Shown: in pieces, positions 13,891-21,618 of the stretch
How the letters are laid out: every line of letters begins with the position of its first letter
Position numbering within the stretch: position 1 is the stretch's first letter
DNA from: Planctomycetales bacterium
GTDB taxonomy: Bacteria > Planctomycetota > Phycisphaerae > SM23-33
DNA: 25,289 bases
Direction of reading: 5' to 3'
NCBI GenBank assembly: GCA_030642005.1
Contig: DAOWOP010000017.1
Location: forward strand, 1-25,289
The notes under the pieces: generated by a model
Databases searched by the model: none
The model's input: the letters and a program-made list of their open reading frames with translations, nothing else
Told to the model about the DNA's origin: nothing
Program-made: the position numbers and the translations under genes

Positions 13891-15351
13891 TTATCCTTTA
13901 ATGACTCCCATCGGTTTGAGGCGGGCGACCTTCCTCGCCAGTCCGGCGGCGACGACGACATCGACGACGTTGTGGATGTCCTTGTATGCGTCGGGTTGTT
14001 CCTCGTCCAGGCCGCTCCGGCCTCGGGCGCGGGCGAAGATGCCGGCGGCGGCGAGTTCGGCGTCTATTCGCCGGCCTGCGGCGGCGCGGATGGCGGCCTT
14101 TCGGCTCATCACCCGCCCTGCGCCGTGGCAGGTCGAACCGAATGTCTGTTTCATCGCCCCGGCCGTGCCGACCAGCACGTAACTGGCGGTACCCATATCA
14201 CCGGGGATCAACACCGGCTGACCGACAGCGCGATACCGCTGCGGCAACTCATCATGTCCAGGCCCGAAGGCGCGGGTAGCGCCCTTGCGGTGGACGCATA
14301 ATTTCCTGGGCCGGCCGCCCACGTCGTGCGTTTCGATCTTGGCGATGTTGTGGGCGACGTCATAGACCTGCCGCAGGCCCAGCGATTCGACCGGGGTCTT
14401 GAAATGATGCGACAGGGCCTTGCGGGTCAGGCGCGCCAATAACTGGCGGTTGGCCCAGGCGTAATTAGCCGCCGAACGCATCGCACCAAGGTACCGCTTA
14501 CCTTCCGGGCTTTCGACCGGAGCGCAGATAAGTTGGCGGTCCGGCAGGGTTATACCGAACTTCTCCGGCACCTTACGCAGGGATTTAATCGCGTCGTCGC
14601 AGACCTGGTAGCCGAAGCCGCGAGAGCCGGAGTGGATCATCACACAAACTTTCCCCTCGGCCAGTTCCATCGCCTCGGCGGCTTGAGCGTCGAATATCTC
14701 CTCGACTGCCTGGACCTCGACGAAGTGGTTTCCCGCTCCGAGCGTTCCGCACTGGTCGCGTCCGCGGCGATAGGCGACCGGCGAGACGGCGTCCGGGTCA
14801 GCGCCGTCCAAGGCCCCGCCGGCCTCGGTGGCCGCTAAATCGTCCTCGTCGGCCAGGCCTGTCTCGGCCAAGTATTTCGCGCCGCCAAGGCATATCCTGC
14901 GCAGTTCGGTGTCGGAGAATTTGAACGGCCCGCCCACACCGACGCCGCAGGGGATGTCGCGGAATAACTGGTCGATCAAGGCCTTCATCTGCGGGCGGAC
15001 CTGCTCGACGGTCAGATCGCTTCGCAGCAGGCGAACGCCGCAGTTGATGTCGTAGCCCACCCCGCCGGGCGAGACGACCCCACCGGCGGCAATATCCGTC
15101 GCCGCGACTCCGCCGATGCAGAACCCGTAGCCCCAGTGGATGTCCGGCATGGCCAGCGACGCGCCGACGATCCCCGGCAGCGTCGCGACGTTGGCTACCT
15201 GATCGGCTGCCTGCTCGCCGCGAATGTGGGCCATAAGTTTCTCGTCGGCGTAGATGATCCCATCGACCCGCATCCCAGGCCGGGAGTCCTTCGGTATCCG
15301 CCAGCGATACTCGTCAATCTGCTCGATCCTGATGTCTGTCGCCTTGCCCAT
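13891..15351 (-). CDS. rtcB: RNA-splicing ligase RtcB
   Basis: GTP- and Mn2+-dependent RNA ligase that joins 2',3'-cyclic-phosphate or 3'-phosphate ends to 5'-OH ends through a histidine-GMP intermediate. The 486-residue protein has metal-ligand Cys104 in YDINCGVRLL, His209 in GAGNHFVEV, His240 in IHSGSRGFG, His334 in DVAHNIAK and the guanylylated His354 in CVHRKGATRAF, followed by GDMGTASYVL and STCHGAGR. The ATG at 15351 has GAGG 6 bp upstream. The frame continues upstream to 15483, but only through a repeat and the end of the archease gene. It lies 101 bp downstream of archease on the same strand, the usual partner that helps RtcB turn over. In bacteria such modules serve RNA repair and tRNA or rRNA maintenance under stress. 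Confidence 0.97.
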   Translation of the reverse strand: MGKATDIRIEQIDEYRWRIPKDSRPGMRVDGIIYADEKLMAHIRGEQAADQVANVATLPGIVGASLAMPDIHWGYGFCIGGVAATDIAAGGVVSPGGVGYDINCGVRLLRSDLTVEQVRPQMKALIDQLFRDIPCGVGVGGPFKFSDTELRRICLGGAKYLAETGLADEDDLAATEAGGALDGADPDAVSPVAYRRGRDQCGTLGAGNHFVEVQAVEEIFDAQAAEAMELAEGKVCVMIHSGSRGFGYQVCDDAIKSLRKVPEKFGITLPDRQLICAPVESPEGKRYLGAMRSAANYAWANRQLLARLTRKALSHHFKTPVESLGLRQVYDVAHNIAKIETHDVGGRPRKLCVHRKGATRAFGPGHDELPQRYRAVGQPVLIPGDMGTASYVLVGTAGAMKQTFGSTCHGAGRVMSRKAAIRAAAGRRIDAELAAAGIFARARGRSGLDEEQPDAYKDIHNVVDVVVAAGLARKVARLKPMGVIKG

Positions 15352-15363
15352 CTGACACCTCGT

Positions 15364-15448
15364 AATTTCCGATTTCCAATTTTCAATTTCCAATTGACAG
15401 AAAGAGTCGCCGGACGTTCTGCCAATTGGAAATCGGAAATCGGAAATT
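15364..15448. repeat. imperfect inverted repeat upstream of rtcB, copy 2 of the gene-start-proximal repeat
   Basis: The left arm (15364-15396) is AATTTCCGATTTCCAATTTT... and the right arm (15422-15448) is CCAATTGGAAATCGGAAAT.... It shares ATTTCCAATTG, a CAGAA block and AAAATTGGAAATCG with the element upstream of the S41 protease gene (11115-11207), in the same orientation relative to the downstream gene. Here it ends about 12 bp before the rtcB start codon. Confidence 0.75.
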
Positions 15449-15452
15449 TCTT

Positions 15453-15872
15453 CTATACGTCCAGAATCACCCGCCCGGTCCATTCGTCGCCTTCGCGGGC
15501 GACTTTTAACTGGTGATACGTAACGGCCTTGATTTCATCGGCCAGTTCGTGCCTGGCCGGGTCGTAAGGTTCGCCGGTTACTTCAGCAGCGACGGAAGTT
15601 TCATCTATTCGCTCAACTTTTACGCCGGCGACGAGAAATTTCTCCAGGTTGAACAGCCCCAGCAGGTCGCCGAGGAAATCCACCAGCAGCGCTTCGACGT
15701 TTTCGGATTCGGTGCGGATTTTCAGTGTCTTTTGCTTTTTTACCGACCGGCGCGGGCAGATTACCTCGGCCAGGCCTTCGCCCATCGCCTCGAACAGTTC
15801 GCCCAGACTGTCGGCGCGTCCTTGAAGCCCCACGTCGGCGGTGTGCTCGAATGTCTCACAATGCCCGGCCAC
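15453..15872 (-). CDS. archease
   Basis: A 139-residue archease (PF01951), the cofactor that promotes guanylylation and multiple turnover of RtcB. Motifs are FEHTADVGLQGRADSLGELF near the N-terminus and YDPARHELADEIKAVTYHQL, then W-T-G-RVILDV at the C-terminus; Asp and His residues match the metal-binding positions expected in the family. The frame runs up to 15953, but a GTG at 15872 with GAGG 6 bp upstream gives the typical N-terminus seven residues before FEHTAD and the typical length. It overlaps the 3' end of the phosphoesterase gene by 17 bp. rtcB follows after 101 bp on the same strand. Confidence 0.92.
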   Translation of the reverse strand: MAGHCETFEHTADVGLQGRADSLGELFEAMGEGLAEVICPRRSVKKQKTLKIRTESENVEALLVDFLGDLLGLFNLEKFLVAGVKVERIDETSVAAEVTGEPYDPARHELADEIKAVTYHQLKVAREGDEWTGRVILDV

Positions 15873-16731
15873 GACGATCCTCGAATGCCCGGTCCTTTGG
15901 GCGTCCCTGAACGTACGTTTTGTTGTAATCGTATTCCGACTTGAAACCCGCATGTGAAACCAGGCTGACCGTGGACATTCTCATCGTTCCCGATTCGACC
16001 TCGATGACCTTGAATTCAAACGGCGTTTCCACAAGAGCGCTGGCCGTAACGAAATGAACGCCCTCTTCCTCGACGTGCGTATTGATGTGAGAATGAGCCG
16101 ACAAAACGCACCGGATTTGCGGGCGCTGCTGCACCATCTCGAGCACAATCCGATCAAAGCCGCCAGCCGGAGCCTCATCGGGTTCGTCGAATCCGGTCTG
16201 TTGGGGCGGAACTCCCCAAACAGGGCTATGGGTGGAAAATATGTGGATTGCCTCCGGGTGTTTCGCCAGGGCAGTCTCCAGACCCTCACGTTGATCGGAA
16301 AGAAAATATGGCTTCTGCTCGCACTGCCGGTCCCAGTAGTAAGGCGCATCGCACCACTGGTTCGGCGTAATGTGGACGATGCAATTGCCGCTTCGGACCG
16401 AAAAATTCGCCTTGCCATTCGGAAAGAATTCCGGCGCTAAGGACATCCACATCTCCAGCGCGTCGGGATCAGTCAGATCGTGATTTCCCAGGCACAGATA
16501 GACCGGGACAGAAAAGCGGAACAATTTCCCAGCCTTGCGGATGTTCGCTTCTGTTGTGCTGTCGATCATATCGCCCCCGTGAAGGACGAAATCAATACCG
16601 CCATCTTTCCTAATCCACTCGTCCAATAGCGCAACGACCCGCCCAAGTTCGCCGGGGTAGCCTTTCTGCTGCTGGTACCCCATTGGATCTGCCCCGAAAT
16701 GAGTATCCGCAATGTAGATGAATTTCGCCAT
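15856..16731 (-). CDS. calcineurin-like metallophosphoesterase
   Basis: A 291-residue di-metal phosphoesterase of the calcineurin/3',5'-cyclic-nucleotide phosphodiesterase superfamily. The complete motif set is visible: D9-x-H11 (ADTHFG), GGDMID (52-57), GNHD (82-85), H168 in STHSPVWG and the final AHSH (212-215). There is no signal peptide, so it is cytoplasmic. It overlaps the archease gene by 17 bp and lies in the same unit as rtcB. A role in processing RNA 3' ends (2',3'-cyclic phosphate or 3'-phosphate) before ligation is therefore possible, but substrate cannot be read from these motifs. The last 20 residues are rich in Arg, Asp and Glu. Divergent from nfo across 86 bp. Confidence 0.88.
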   Translation of the reverse strand: MAKFIYIADTHFGADPMGYQQQKGYPGELGRVVALLDEWIRKDGGIDFVLHGGDMIDSTTEANIRKAGKLFRFSVPVYLCLGNHDLTDPDALEMWMSLAPEFFPNGKANFSVRSGNCIVHITPNQWCDAPYYWDRQCEQKPYFLSDQREGLETALAKHPEAIHIFSTHSPVWGVPPQQTGFDEPDEAPAGGFDRIVLEMVQQRPQIRCVLSAHSHINTHVEEEGVHFVTASALVETPFEFKVIEVESGTMRMSTVSLVSHAGFKSEYDYNKTYVQGRPKDRAFEDRRGRAL

Positions 16732-16817
16732 AATACGGAACTACCTTTTCAAACGCCGCATACAGGTAATTATTAACAGATGCGACATATTTGGGAAGTC
16801 CGGGGTAATATACCCTT

Positions 16818-17660
16818 ATGTTACTCGGATCGCACCTTAGTATTGCCGGCGGGTTGCATCGGGCGCTGGAGGCCGCTGATGATTACGGGTTCGATTGCGT
16901 AGCCATGTTCGTTCGCAACCAGCGGCAGTGGCGCGCCGGGCCTCTGAGCGATGAAGCGATTGCGACGTTCGTCGAGGTCCGCCGCCGGCTGCGAATCGCG
17001 CCGGTCGTCGCGCACGGGTCGTACCTGGTGAACCTCGCCGGTAAGGCCGACGTCCGCCGAAAATCCATCACCGCGATGCGCGACGAACTCGACCGCTGTG
17101 AGCGGCTTGGAATCGAATATCTGGTGTTTCATCCCGGCTCGCGCGAAAACGCCGACGAAGGAATCGGTTTGATTGCCGAGGCGTTGAATGAAATCGTCGC
17201 GGACCGGACCGGGCTGACGAAAATCCTGCTTGAGACCACCGCCGGGCAGGGCAACTACATCGGGCACACCTTCGAGCAACTCGCAGCCATACTGGAGAGG
17301 CTTGAACGCCCGAAACGCTTCGGCGTCTGCCTGGACACCTGCCACATCTTCGCCGCTGGCTACGACATCCGAACGCCGCACGCTTATCGCAAGACGATGG
17401 ACGAATTCGACCGGACTATCGGGCTGGAGAGGTTGCTGGCCGTCCACCTTAATGATTCTGTCAGGGGCCTCGGCAGCAGGGTTGACCGCCACGCCCATAT
17501 CGGTTTGGGCGAAATCGGGCTGACGGGCTTTGCCGAAATCGTCAACGACCAGCGCCTGGCGAACCTGCCGATGATCCTCGAGACGCCCAAGGGTGCCGAC
17601 GAAACCGGGCGCGACTGGGACGAAATCAACACCGCAGCGCTGCGCGAGTTGATTCGTTAA
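16818..17660 (+). CDS. nfo: endonuclease IV (AP endonuclease)
   Basis: Zn-dependent apurinic/apyrimidinic endonuclease of base-excision repair, 280 residues, normal for the family. It begins GSHLSIAGG. Zinc-ligand motifs appear in order: VVAHGSYLVNLA, FHPGS, LLETTAGQGNYIG, CLDTCHIFAAGYD, VHLNDS, DRHAHIGLGEIG and ILETPKG, so all nine expected ligands seem present. The ATG has only a weak GGGG upstream. The stop TAA overlaps the folD stop on the other strand (TTAA), so the two transcripts converge with no spacer. It is the only plus-strand gene in the right two thirds of the window. Confidence 0.97.
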   Translation: MLLGSHLSIAGGLHRALEAADDYGFDCVAMFVRNQRQWRAGPLSDEAIATFVEVRRRLRIAPVVAHGSYLVNLAGKADVRRKSITAMRDELDRCERLGIEYLVFHPGSRENADEGIGLIAEALNEIVADRTGLTKILLETTAGQGNYIGHTFEQLAAILERLERPKRFGVCLDTCHIFAAGYDIRTPHAYRKTMDEFDRTIGLERLLAVHLNDSVRGLGSRVDRHAHIGLGEIGLTGFAEIVNDQRLANLPMILETPKGADETGRDWDEINTAALRELIR

Positions 17661-18634
17661 GCCGTCGCCTTTGCGCAGGCGACGGTGTTAGCCAGCAGCA
17701 TTGCGACGGTAACGGGGCCGACGCCGCCGGGGACCGGCGTGATGGCGCCGGCGATTTGGCTGGCTGCCTCGAAGTCCACGTCGCCGACCGTCTGCATGGC
17801 GTTTTTGCCTTTGTCGTTTTTGACCGGCTCGCCGTTCTCGTCGAAGCCCTTGGGGATACGGTTGATGGCTACGTCGATGACGATAGCGCCGGGTTTGATC
17901 ATGTCGGCTGAAATCAGCGGGGTCAGGTCTGGCGGCTTGACGTCTTCGCCGACCTTTTTGCGTCGGCGGTAGGCGCTCCAGCGGGCCTGGGAAACGCCCG
18001 TGGCGACTATCAGCACGTCGGCCCGGCGGGTGTGGGCCGACAGGTCCTTCGTGGCGATGTGGCAGAGAGTAACGGTGGGCGACTCATTCAGACTCTGAAG
18101 CAGGATCATAGCGATGGGTTTTCCGACGATCTCGCTGTGGCCGACGACGACGGTCTCGGTGCCGGCCAAGTCCGGGCGGGTTCGCTTAAGCAGTTCGACG
18201 GCCGCCATCGGTGTACAGGGTGCGACGATTCCCCCGCCGTAGAACAATCGCCCCATGTTTTCGGCGTGCATGCCCTCGACGTCCTTGGCCGGCGAGATCG
18301 CCACCTGGACCTTGCGGGCGTCTATCTGGGCCGGCAGAGGCATCTGGAGGATGACGCCGGTCGTTTCGGGCGAGGCGTTCAGTTCGGCAATTTTTTTCAG
18401 CAGGTCGTCCTGTGAGATTTCCGCCGGCAGGTTCAGCAGTTCGTATTCGATGCCGACCGACTCGCACGCTTTGGCCTGCATGTTGGTATAGATTTTCGAG
18501 GCGGGGTTTTCGCCGACCTGCACAGCCGTCAGGTGCGGTTTTTTCCCGGCGGCGGCCAATTCGCCCGCATCCGCCGCCACCTGCTTTTTTATTTCCTCGG
18601 CGACGGCGTTGCCGTCAATAATCTTCGCTGACAC
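17657..18634 (-). CDS. folD: FolD methylene-THF dehydrogenase/cyclohydrolase homologue with altered catalytic residues
   Basis: NADP-dependent 5,10-methylene-THF dehydrogenase, normally also 5,10-methenyl-THF cyclohydrolase. The 325-residue length exceeds the usual 280-300. Family motifs are VGENPASKIY (40-49), GVILQMPLP with Gln97, PCTP, VVGHSEIVGKP and ITPVPGGVGPVT. Two inserts explain the extra length: about 22 residues after LIVATG (a basic stretch ending TPL) and about 17 after AINR. Aligned by eye with E. coli FolD, the catalytic Lys54 is replaced by Gln53 (codon CAG, 18476-18478) and Asp121 by Glu120 (KDVEG). Tyr50 and Gln98 are kept. The Lys is known to be essential for cyclohydrolase in human and E. 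coli enzymes. It follows metF and fhs on the same strand. Confidence 0.93.
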   Translation of the reverse strand: MSAKIIDGNAVAEEIKKQVAADAGELAAAGKKPHLTAVQVGENPASKIYTNMQAKACESVGIEYELLNLPAEISQDDLLKKIAELNASPETTGVILQMPLPAQIDARKVQVAISPAKDVEGMHAENMGRLFYGGGIVAPCTPMAAVELLKRTRPDLAGTETVVVGHSEIVGKPIAMILLQSLNESPTVTLCHIATKDLSAHTRRADVLIVATGVSQARWSAYRRRKKVGEDVKPPDLTPLISADMIKPGAIVIDVAINRIPKGFDENGEPVKNDKGKNAMQTVGDVDFEAASQIAGAITPVPGGVGPVTVAMLLANTVACAKATA

Positions 18635-18652
18635 TTAAATCTCCCTATCTGT

Positions 18653-18747
18653 GTAGGCTGGGACGGAGTGAAGCGAAGTCCCGGCAGTTCAAGAAAGGTA
18701 AATTCCATTATTGCGCCGGGACTGCGCTTTGCTCCGTCCCAGCCTAC
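18653..18747. repeat. inverted repeat with 32-nt arms between metF and folD
   Basis: The left arm 18653-18684 (GTAGGCTGGGACGGAG...) and right arm 18716-18747 (...CTCCGTCCCAGCCTAC) pair at 29 of 32 positions around a 31-nt loop. In the metF-folD transcript this would form a very stable stem that could attenuate or protect. It looks like a member of a dispersed miniature palindromic family. Confidence 0.88.
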
Positions 18748-18767
18748 GCCCTTTGTGGTTCAGATTT

Positions 18768-19634
18768 TTACAGTTTCAGTGCGTTATAGACGGTCATTAC
18801 CGGTTCGGTCTTATTGAGGCAGTAGAAGTGCAGGCCGTCAGCACCGTTGTCCCAGAGGTCCTGGCACTGCTTGACGGCGAGTTCTATGCCCTTTTTGCGG
18901 GTTTCCTCCAGGTCGTCTGCAATCGGTTCAAATGCGTCCTTGATGGAATCGGGTATCGTCGCGCCGCACGTGTTGCAGAAGTCGATCAGTTTCGGGTAAT
19001 TGGTAATGGTGAGCATACCCGGCAGCAATCGCATGGTAACACCTTCAGCCTGGACGCGGTCGCGGAATTCGTAGTAGATGTCGTTGTCGAAAAACAGTTG
19101 CGTGAAGACAACTTCCGCGCCGGCGTCCTGCTTGATCTTGAGGTATTCGCTATCGAGTTTTTTCGTCGGCGTATCGGGGTGTCCTTCGGGGAAGCCCGGC
19201 GCGCCGGCGCAGAAGAAATCGCCGTGCTCGCGGATCATCTTTATCAACTCATAGGCGAAGTGCGGCTCATCGGGGCCGGGTTTGTAATTCTCGTCGCCCG
19301 CCGGCGGGTCGCCAAGCAGCGCCAGGATATTTGTGATGTCGGCGGCTTTGAACTCTTCCAGCGCTTTGCGTATGTCGTCGTATGTATGCTGAACGCACGT
19401 GAAGTGATGGACCACCGGCAGGGCGAAGCGCTTCTGGAGTTCGACGACGATCTCGAAGGTCGCCTTGCTGCTGGAGCCGCCGGCACCGTAGGTAACGTTG
19501 AAAAAGTCCGCTACTTTCGCCAGTTCCTCGGCTGCCTCGTAGAGTTTTGCGATACCCTTCTCGGTTTTCGGAGGGAAGAACTCGAAGGAAATCGTGCGCT
19601 GCTTGTCTTTGAACAGTTCGGTAAGTTTTTTCAT
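18768..19634 (-). CDS. metF: 5,10-methylenetetrahydrofolate reductase
   Basis: FAD enzyme reducing 5,10-methylene-THF to 5-methyl-THF for methionine synthesis or the acetyl-CoA pathway. The 288 residues match the single-domain bacterial MetF. Motifs are SFEFFPPKT with the catalytic Glu, VTYGAGGS, LALLGDPP with the conserved Asp (most relatives have Arg where the Leu before GD stands), GAPGFPEGHP and the substrate-binding Gln in TQLFFDN. The ATG has GGAGAG 9 bp upstream. Gaps of 133 bp to folD and 161 bp to fhs each contain an inverted repeat. The electron donor (NADH or another) cannot be read from the sequence, and no metV-like partner gene is adjacent. Confidence 0.96.
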   Translation of the reverse strand: MKKLTELFKDKQRTISFEFFPPKTEKGIAKLYEAAEELAKVADFFNVTYGAGGSSSKATFEIVVELQKRFALPVVHHFTCVQHTYDDIRKALEEFKAADITNILALLGDPPAGDENYKPGPDEPHFAYELIKMIREHGDFFCAGAPGFPEGHPDTPTKKLDSEYLKIKQDAGAEVVFTQLFFDNDIYYEFRDRVQAEGVTMRLLPGMLTITNYPKLIDFCNTCGATIPDSIKDAFEPIADDLEETRKKGIELAVKQCQDLWDNGADGLHFYCLNKTEPVMTVYNALKL

Positions 19635-19700
19635 CTTTCAAATCTCTCCAAAGTTAATGTTTGAACAGGGTTAACAAACTACGTCTTGTGAGTAACGGGA

Positions 19701-19772
19701 ACAGGATAGCAGGATTTCAGGGATTTCCTTTTTATTTTTTTATCCTGTAATCCCTGAAATCCCGCTATCTGT
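19701..19772. repeat. inverted repeat between fhs and metF
   Basis: The left arm ACAGGATAGCAGGATTTCAG (continuing to 19725) and right arm from 19749 (AATCCCTGAAATCCCGCTATC) pair almost completely with one bulge. The loop is T-rich on the plus strand and A-rich on the transcribed RNA, so it does not look like a classical terminator for fhs. Nothing else is seen in this 161-bp gap. Confidence 0.8.
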
Positions 19773-19795
19773 CTTTTTCTTTGCATCAATCCCAA

Positions 19796-21547
19796 TCAGA
19801 ACATCCCGACGACGTTTCCGTTTTTATCGAGGTCGATGTCCATGAACGCCGGTCGTGAAGGCAGGCCCGGCATTGTCCGCATTTTTCCCAGCAGGGGGAA
19901 GAGGAACCCGGCCCCGGCGGGGGCGCGTATCTCGCGTACCGTAACGGTGAATCCGCGAGGGACGCCCTTGAAGTTCGGGTCGTGCGACAGCGACAGGTGC
20001 GTCTTGGCCATACAGATAGGCAGATGCGACAGATTGTTTTCCTCGTAGAGGGCTATTTGCTCTTCGGCCTGGTCGGAATATGTAATAGCGCCGGCGAGGT
20101 ACACCTTCCGGCAGATTGTCGCTATTTTGTCCTTGATGGACATTTTATCGGGGTAGAGCAATTGGAAGTCCGACGGTTTTTCGCAGGCGGCGGCGACGGC
20201 TTCTGCCAGTTCGGTCGCGCCTTGTCCGCCTTTGGCCCAGTGGTTGCAGAGGACGGCGGCTTCAGCGCCGGCTTCGTCGGCTGCCCGGCGGGCCATCTCC
20301 AGTTCCGCGTCGCTGTCGGCGGGGAATTGATTTATCGCCACCACCACGTGCACGCCGAACATCTTTGCTATCTCGATGCAGCGGACCATGTTGCACAGGC
20401 CCGCTTCGAGCAGTTCAAGGTTTTCGTGGGTGTATTCGTCGGCGAGCGGCCTGCCCGGAATAACTTTAGGCCCGCCGCCGTGCATCTTCAGCGCCCGGAT
20501 CGTCGCTACCAGCACGACGCAGTCCGGCTTCAGGCCTGAATAGCGGCACTTGATGTCGAAGAACTTTTCCATGCCGATGTCGGCGCCGAAGCCGGATTCG
20601 GTAATAACGTAATCGGAGAGTTTCAGCGCGATGCGGTCGGCGATGATGGAACTGTTTCCGTGGGCGATGTTTGCGAACGGGCCGGTGTGGACGAAGACGG
20701 GTTGGCCTTCGAGCGTTTGCATGAGAGTGGGCTTGATGGCGTCCTTGAGCAGTACGGCCATTGCTCCGGCGCAGCCGATGTCTTCGGCAGTCAGGAGTTT
20801 GCCGTTTCGTTTTCGGCCTATGATCATTCGGCCCAGTCGGCTTCGCAGGTCTTTCAGGTCGCTCGCCAGGCCCAGGACAGCCATTACTTCGCTGGCAACG
20901 GCGATGGTGAAGTGCGCCTTTCGCCGCGGCCCGTCCATCCAATCGTCGCCTATCCCGATCTCGACACCGCGCAGCGCCGCGTCGTTGACGTCCACGACCC
21001 GTCGCCACGTGATGCCCCACGGGTCGATATTAAGCCGGGGCAGGCCGGTTTGTGCCCACTTCTTGTTTGTCGCGTGGTCTTCGTGCTTTATCCGGGCGTC
21101 AATGGCGGCGGCAAGGAGGTTATTGGCGATGCTGACGGCGTGGATGTCGCCGGTCAGGTGCAGATTGAACTCCTCCATTGGGACGACCTGGCTGTAGCCT
21201 CCGCCGGCGGCTCCGCCCTTGATACCGAAGGTCGGACCCATCGAAGGCTGGCGTATGCACAGAAAGACGTTCTTTCCGATCAGCCCCATCCCCTGCGTCA
21301 GTCCGACAGCCGTTGTCGTCTTGCCCTCGCCCAGCGGGGTGGGCGTAATGGCCGTTACGTCGATGTACTTACCGGTGGGCCTGTCGGCGAGACGCTCGAG
21401 AATACTCAGGCGAACCTTGGCCTTGACGTATCCGTATGGCTCGAGTTCTTCAGGCAGGATGCCGGCCTGTTCGGCGATCTTGATAATCGGTTGAGGTTGG
21501 ACGGAGCGGGAAATCTCAATGTCGGACGGCACGGATGCTTTACTCAT
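19796..21547 (-). CDS. fhs: formate-tetrahydrofolate ligase
   Basis: ATP-dependent synthesis of 10-formyl-THF from formate and THF. The 583-residue protein contains the P-loop TPTPLGEGKTTT, the RQPSMGPTFGIKGGAAGGGY segment, FANIAHGNSSIIAD, ITESGFGADIGMEKFFDIKCR and the C-terminal PRGFTVTVREIRAPAGAGF. Normal length is about 560. The frame runs to 21622, but the ATG at 21547 with AAGGAA 7 bp upstream gives the natural start. With metF and folD downstream it forms a set for carrying formate to 5-methyl-THF. The HEAT-repeat gene ends 71 bp upstream. Confidence 0.97.
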   Translation of the reverse strand: MSKASVPSDIEISRSVQPQPIIKIAEQAGILPEELEPYGYVKAKVRLSILERLADRPTGKYIDVTAITPTPLGEGKTTTAVGLTQGMGLIGKNVFLCIRQPSMGPTFGIKGGAAGGGYSQVVPMEEFNLHLTGDIHAVSIANNLLAAAIDARIKHEDHATNKKWAQTGLPRLNIDPWGITWRRVVDVNDAALRGVEIGIGDDWMDGPRRKAHFTIAVASEVMAVLGLASDLKDLRSRLGRMIIGRKRNGKLLTAEDIGCAGAMAVLLKDAIKPTLMQTLEGQPVFVHTGPFANIAHGNSSIIADRIALKLSDYVITESGFGADIGMEKFFDIKCRYSGLKPDCVVLVATIRALKMHGGGPKVIPGRPLADEYTHENLELLEAGLCNMVRCIEIAKMFGVHVVVAINQFPADSDAELEMARRAADEAGAEAAVLCNHWAKGGQGATELAEAVAAACEKPSDFQLLYPDKMSIKDKIATICRKVYLAGAITYSDQAEEQIALYEENNLSHLPICMAKTHLSLSHDPNFKGVPRGFTVTVREIRAPAGAGFLFPLLGKMRTMPGLPSRPAFMDIDLDKNGNVVGMF

Positions 21548-21618
21548 CAGACGGTTCCTTATGTATTCATGTATCCAGCCGGAATGGCGGATTCTTGTAA
21601 GCGCAGCGTCGGGCGATG

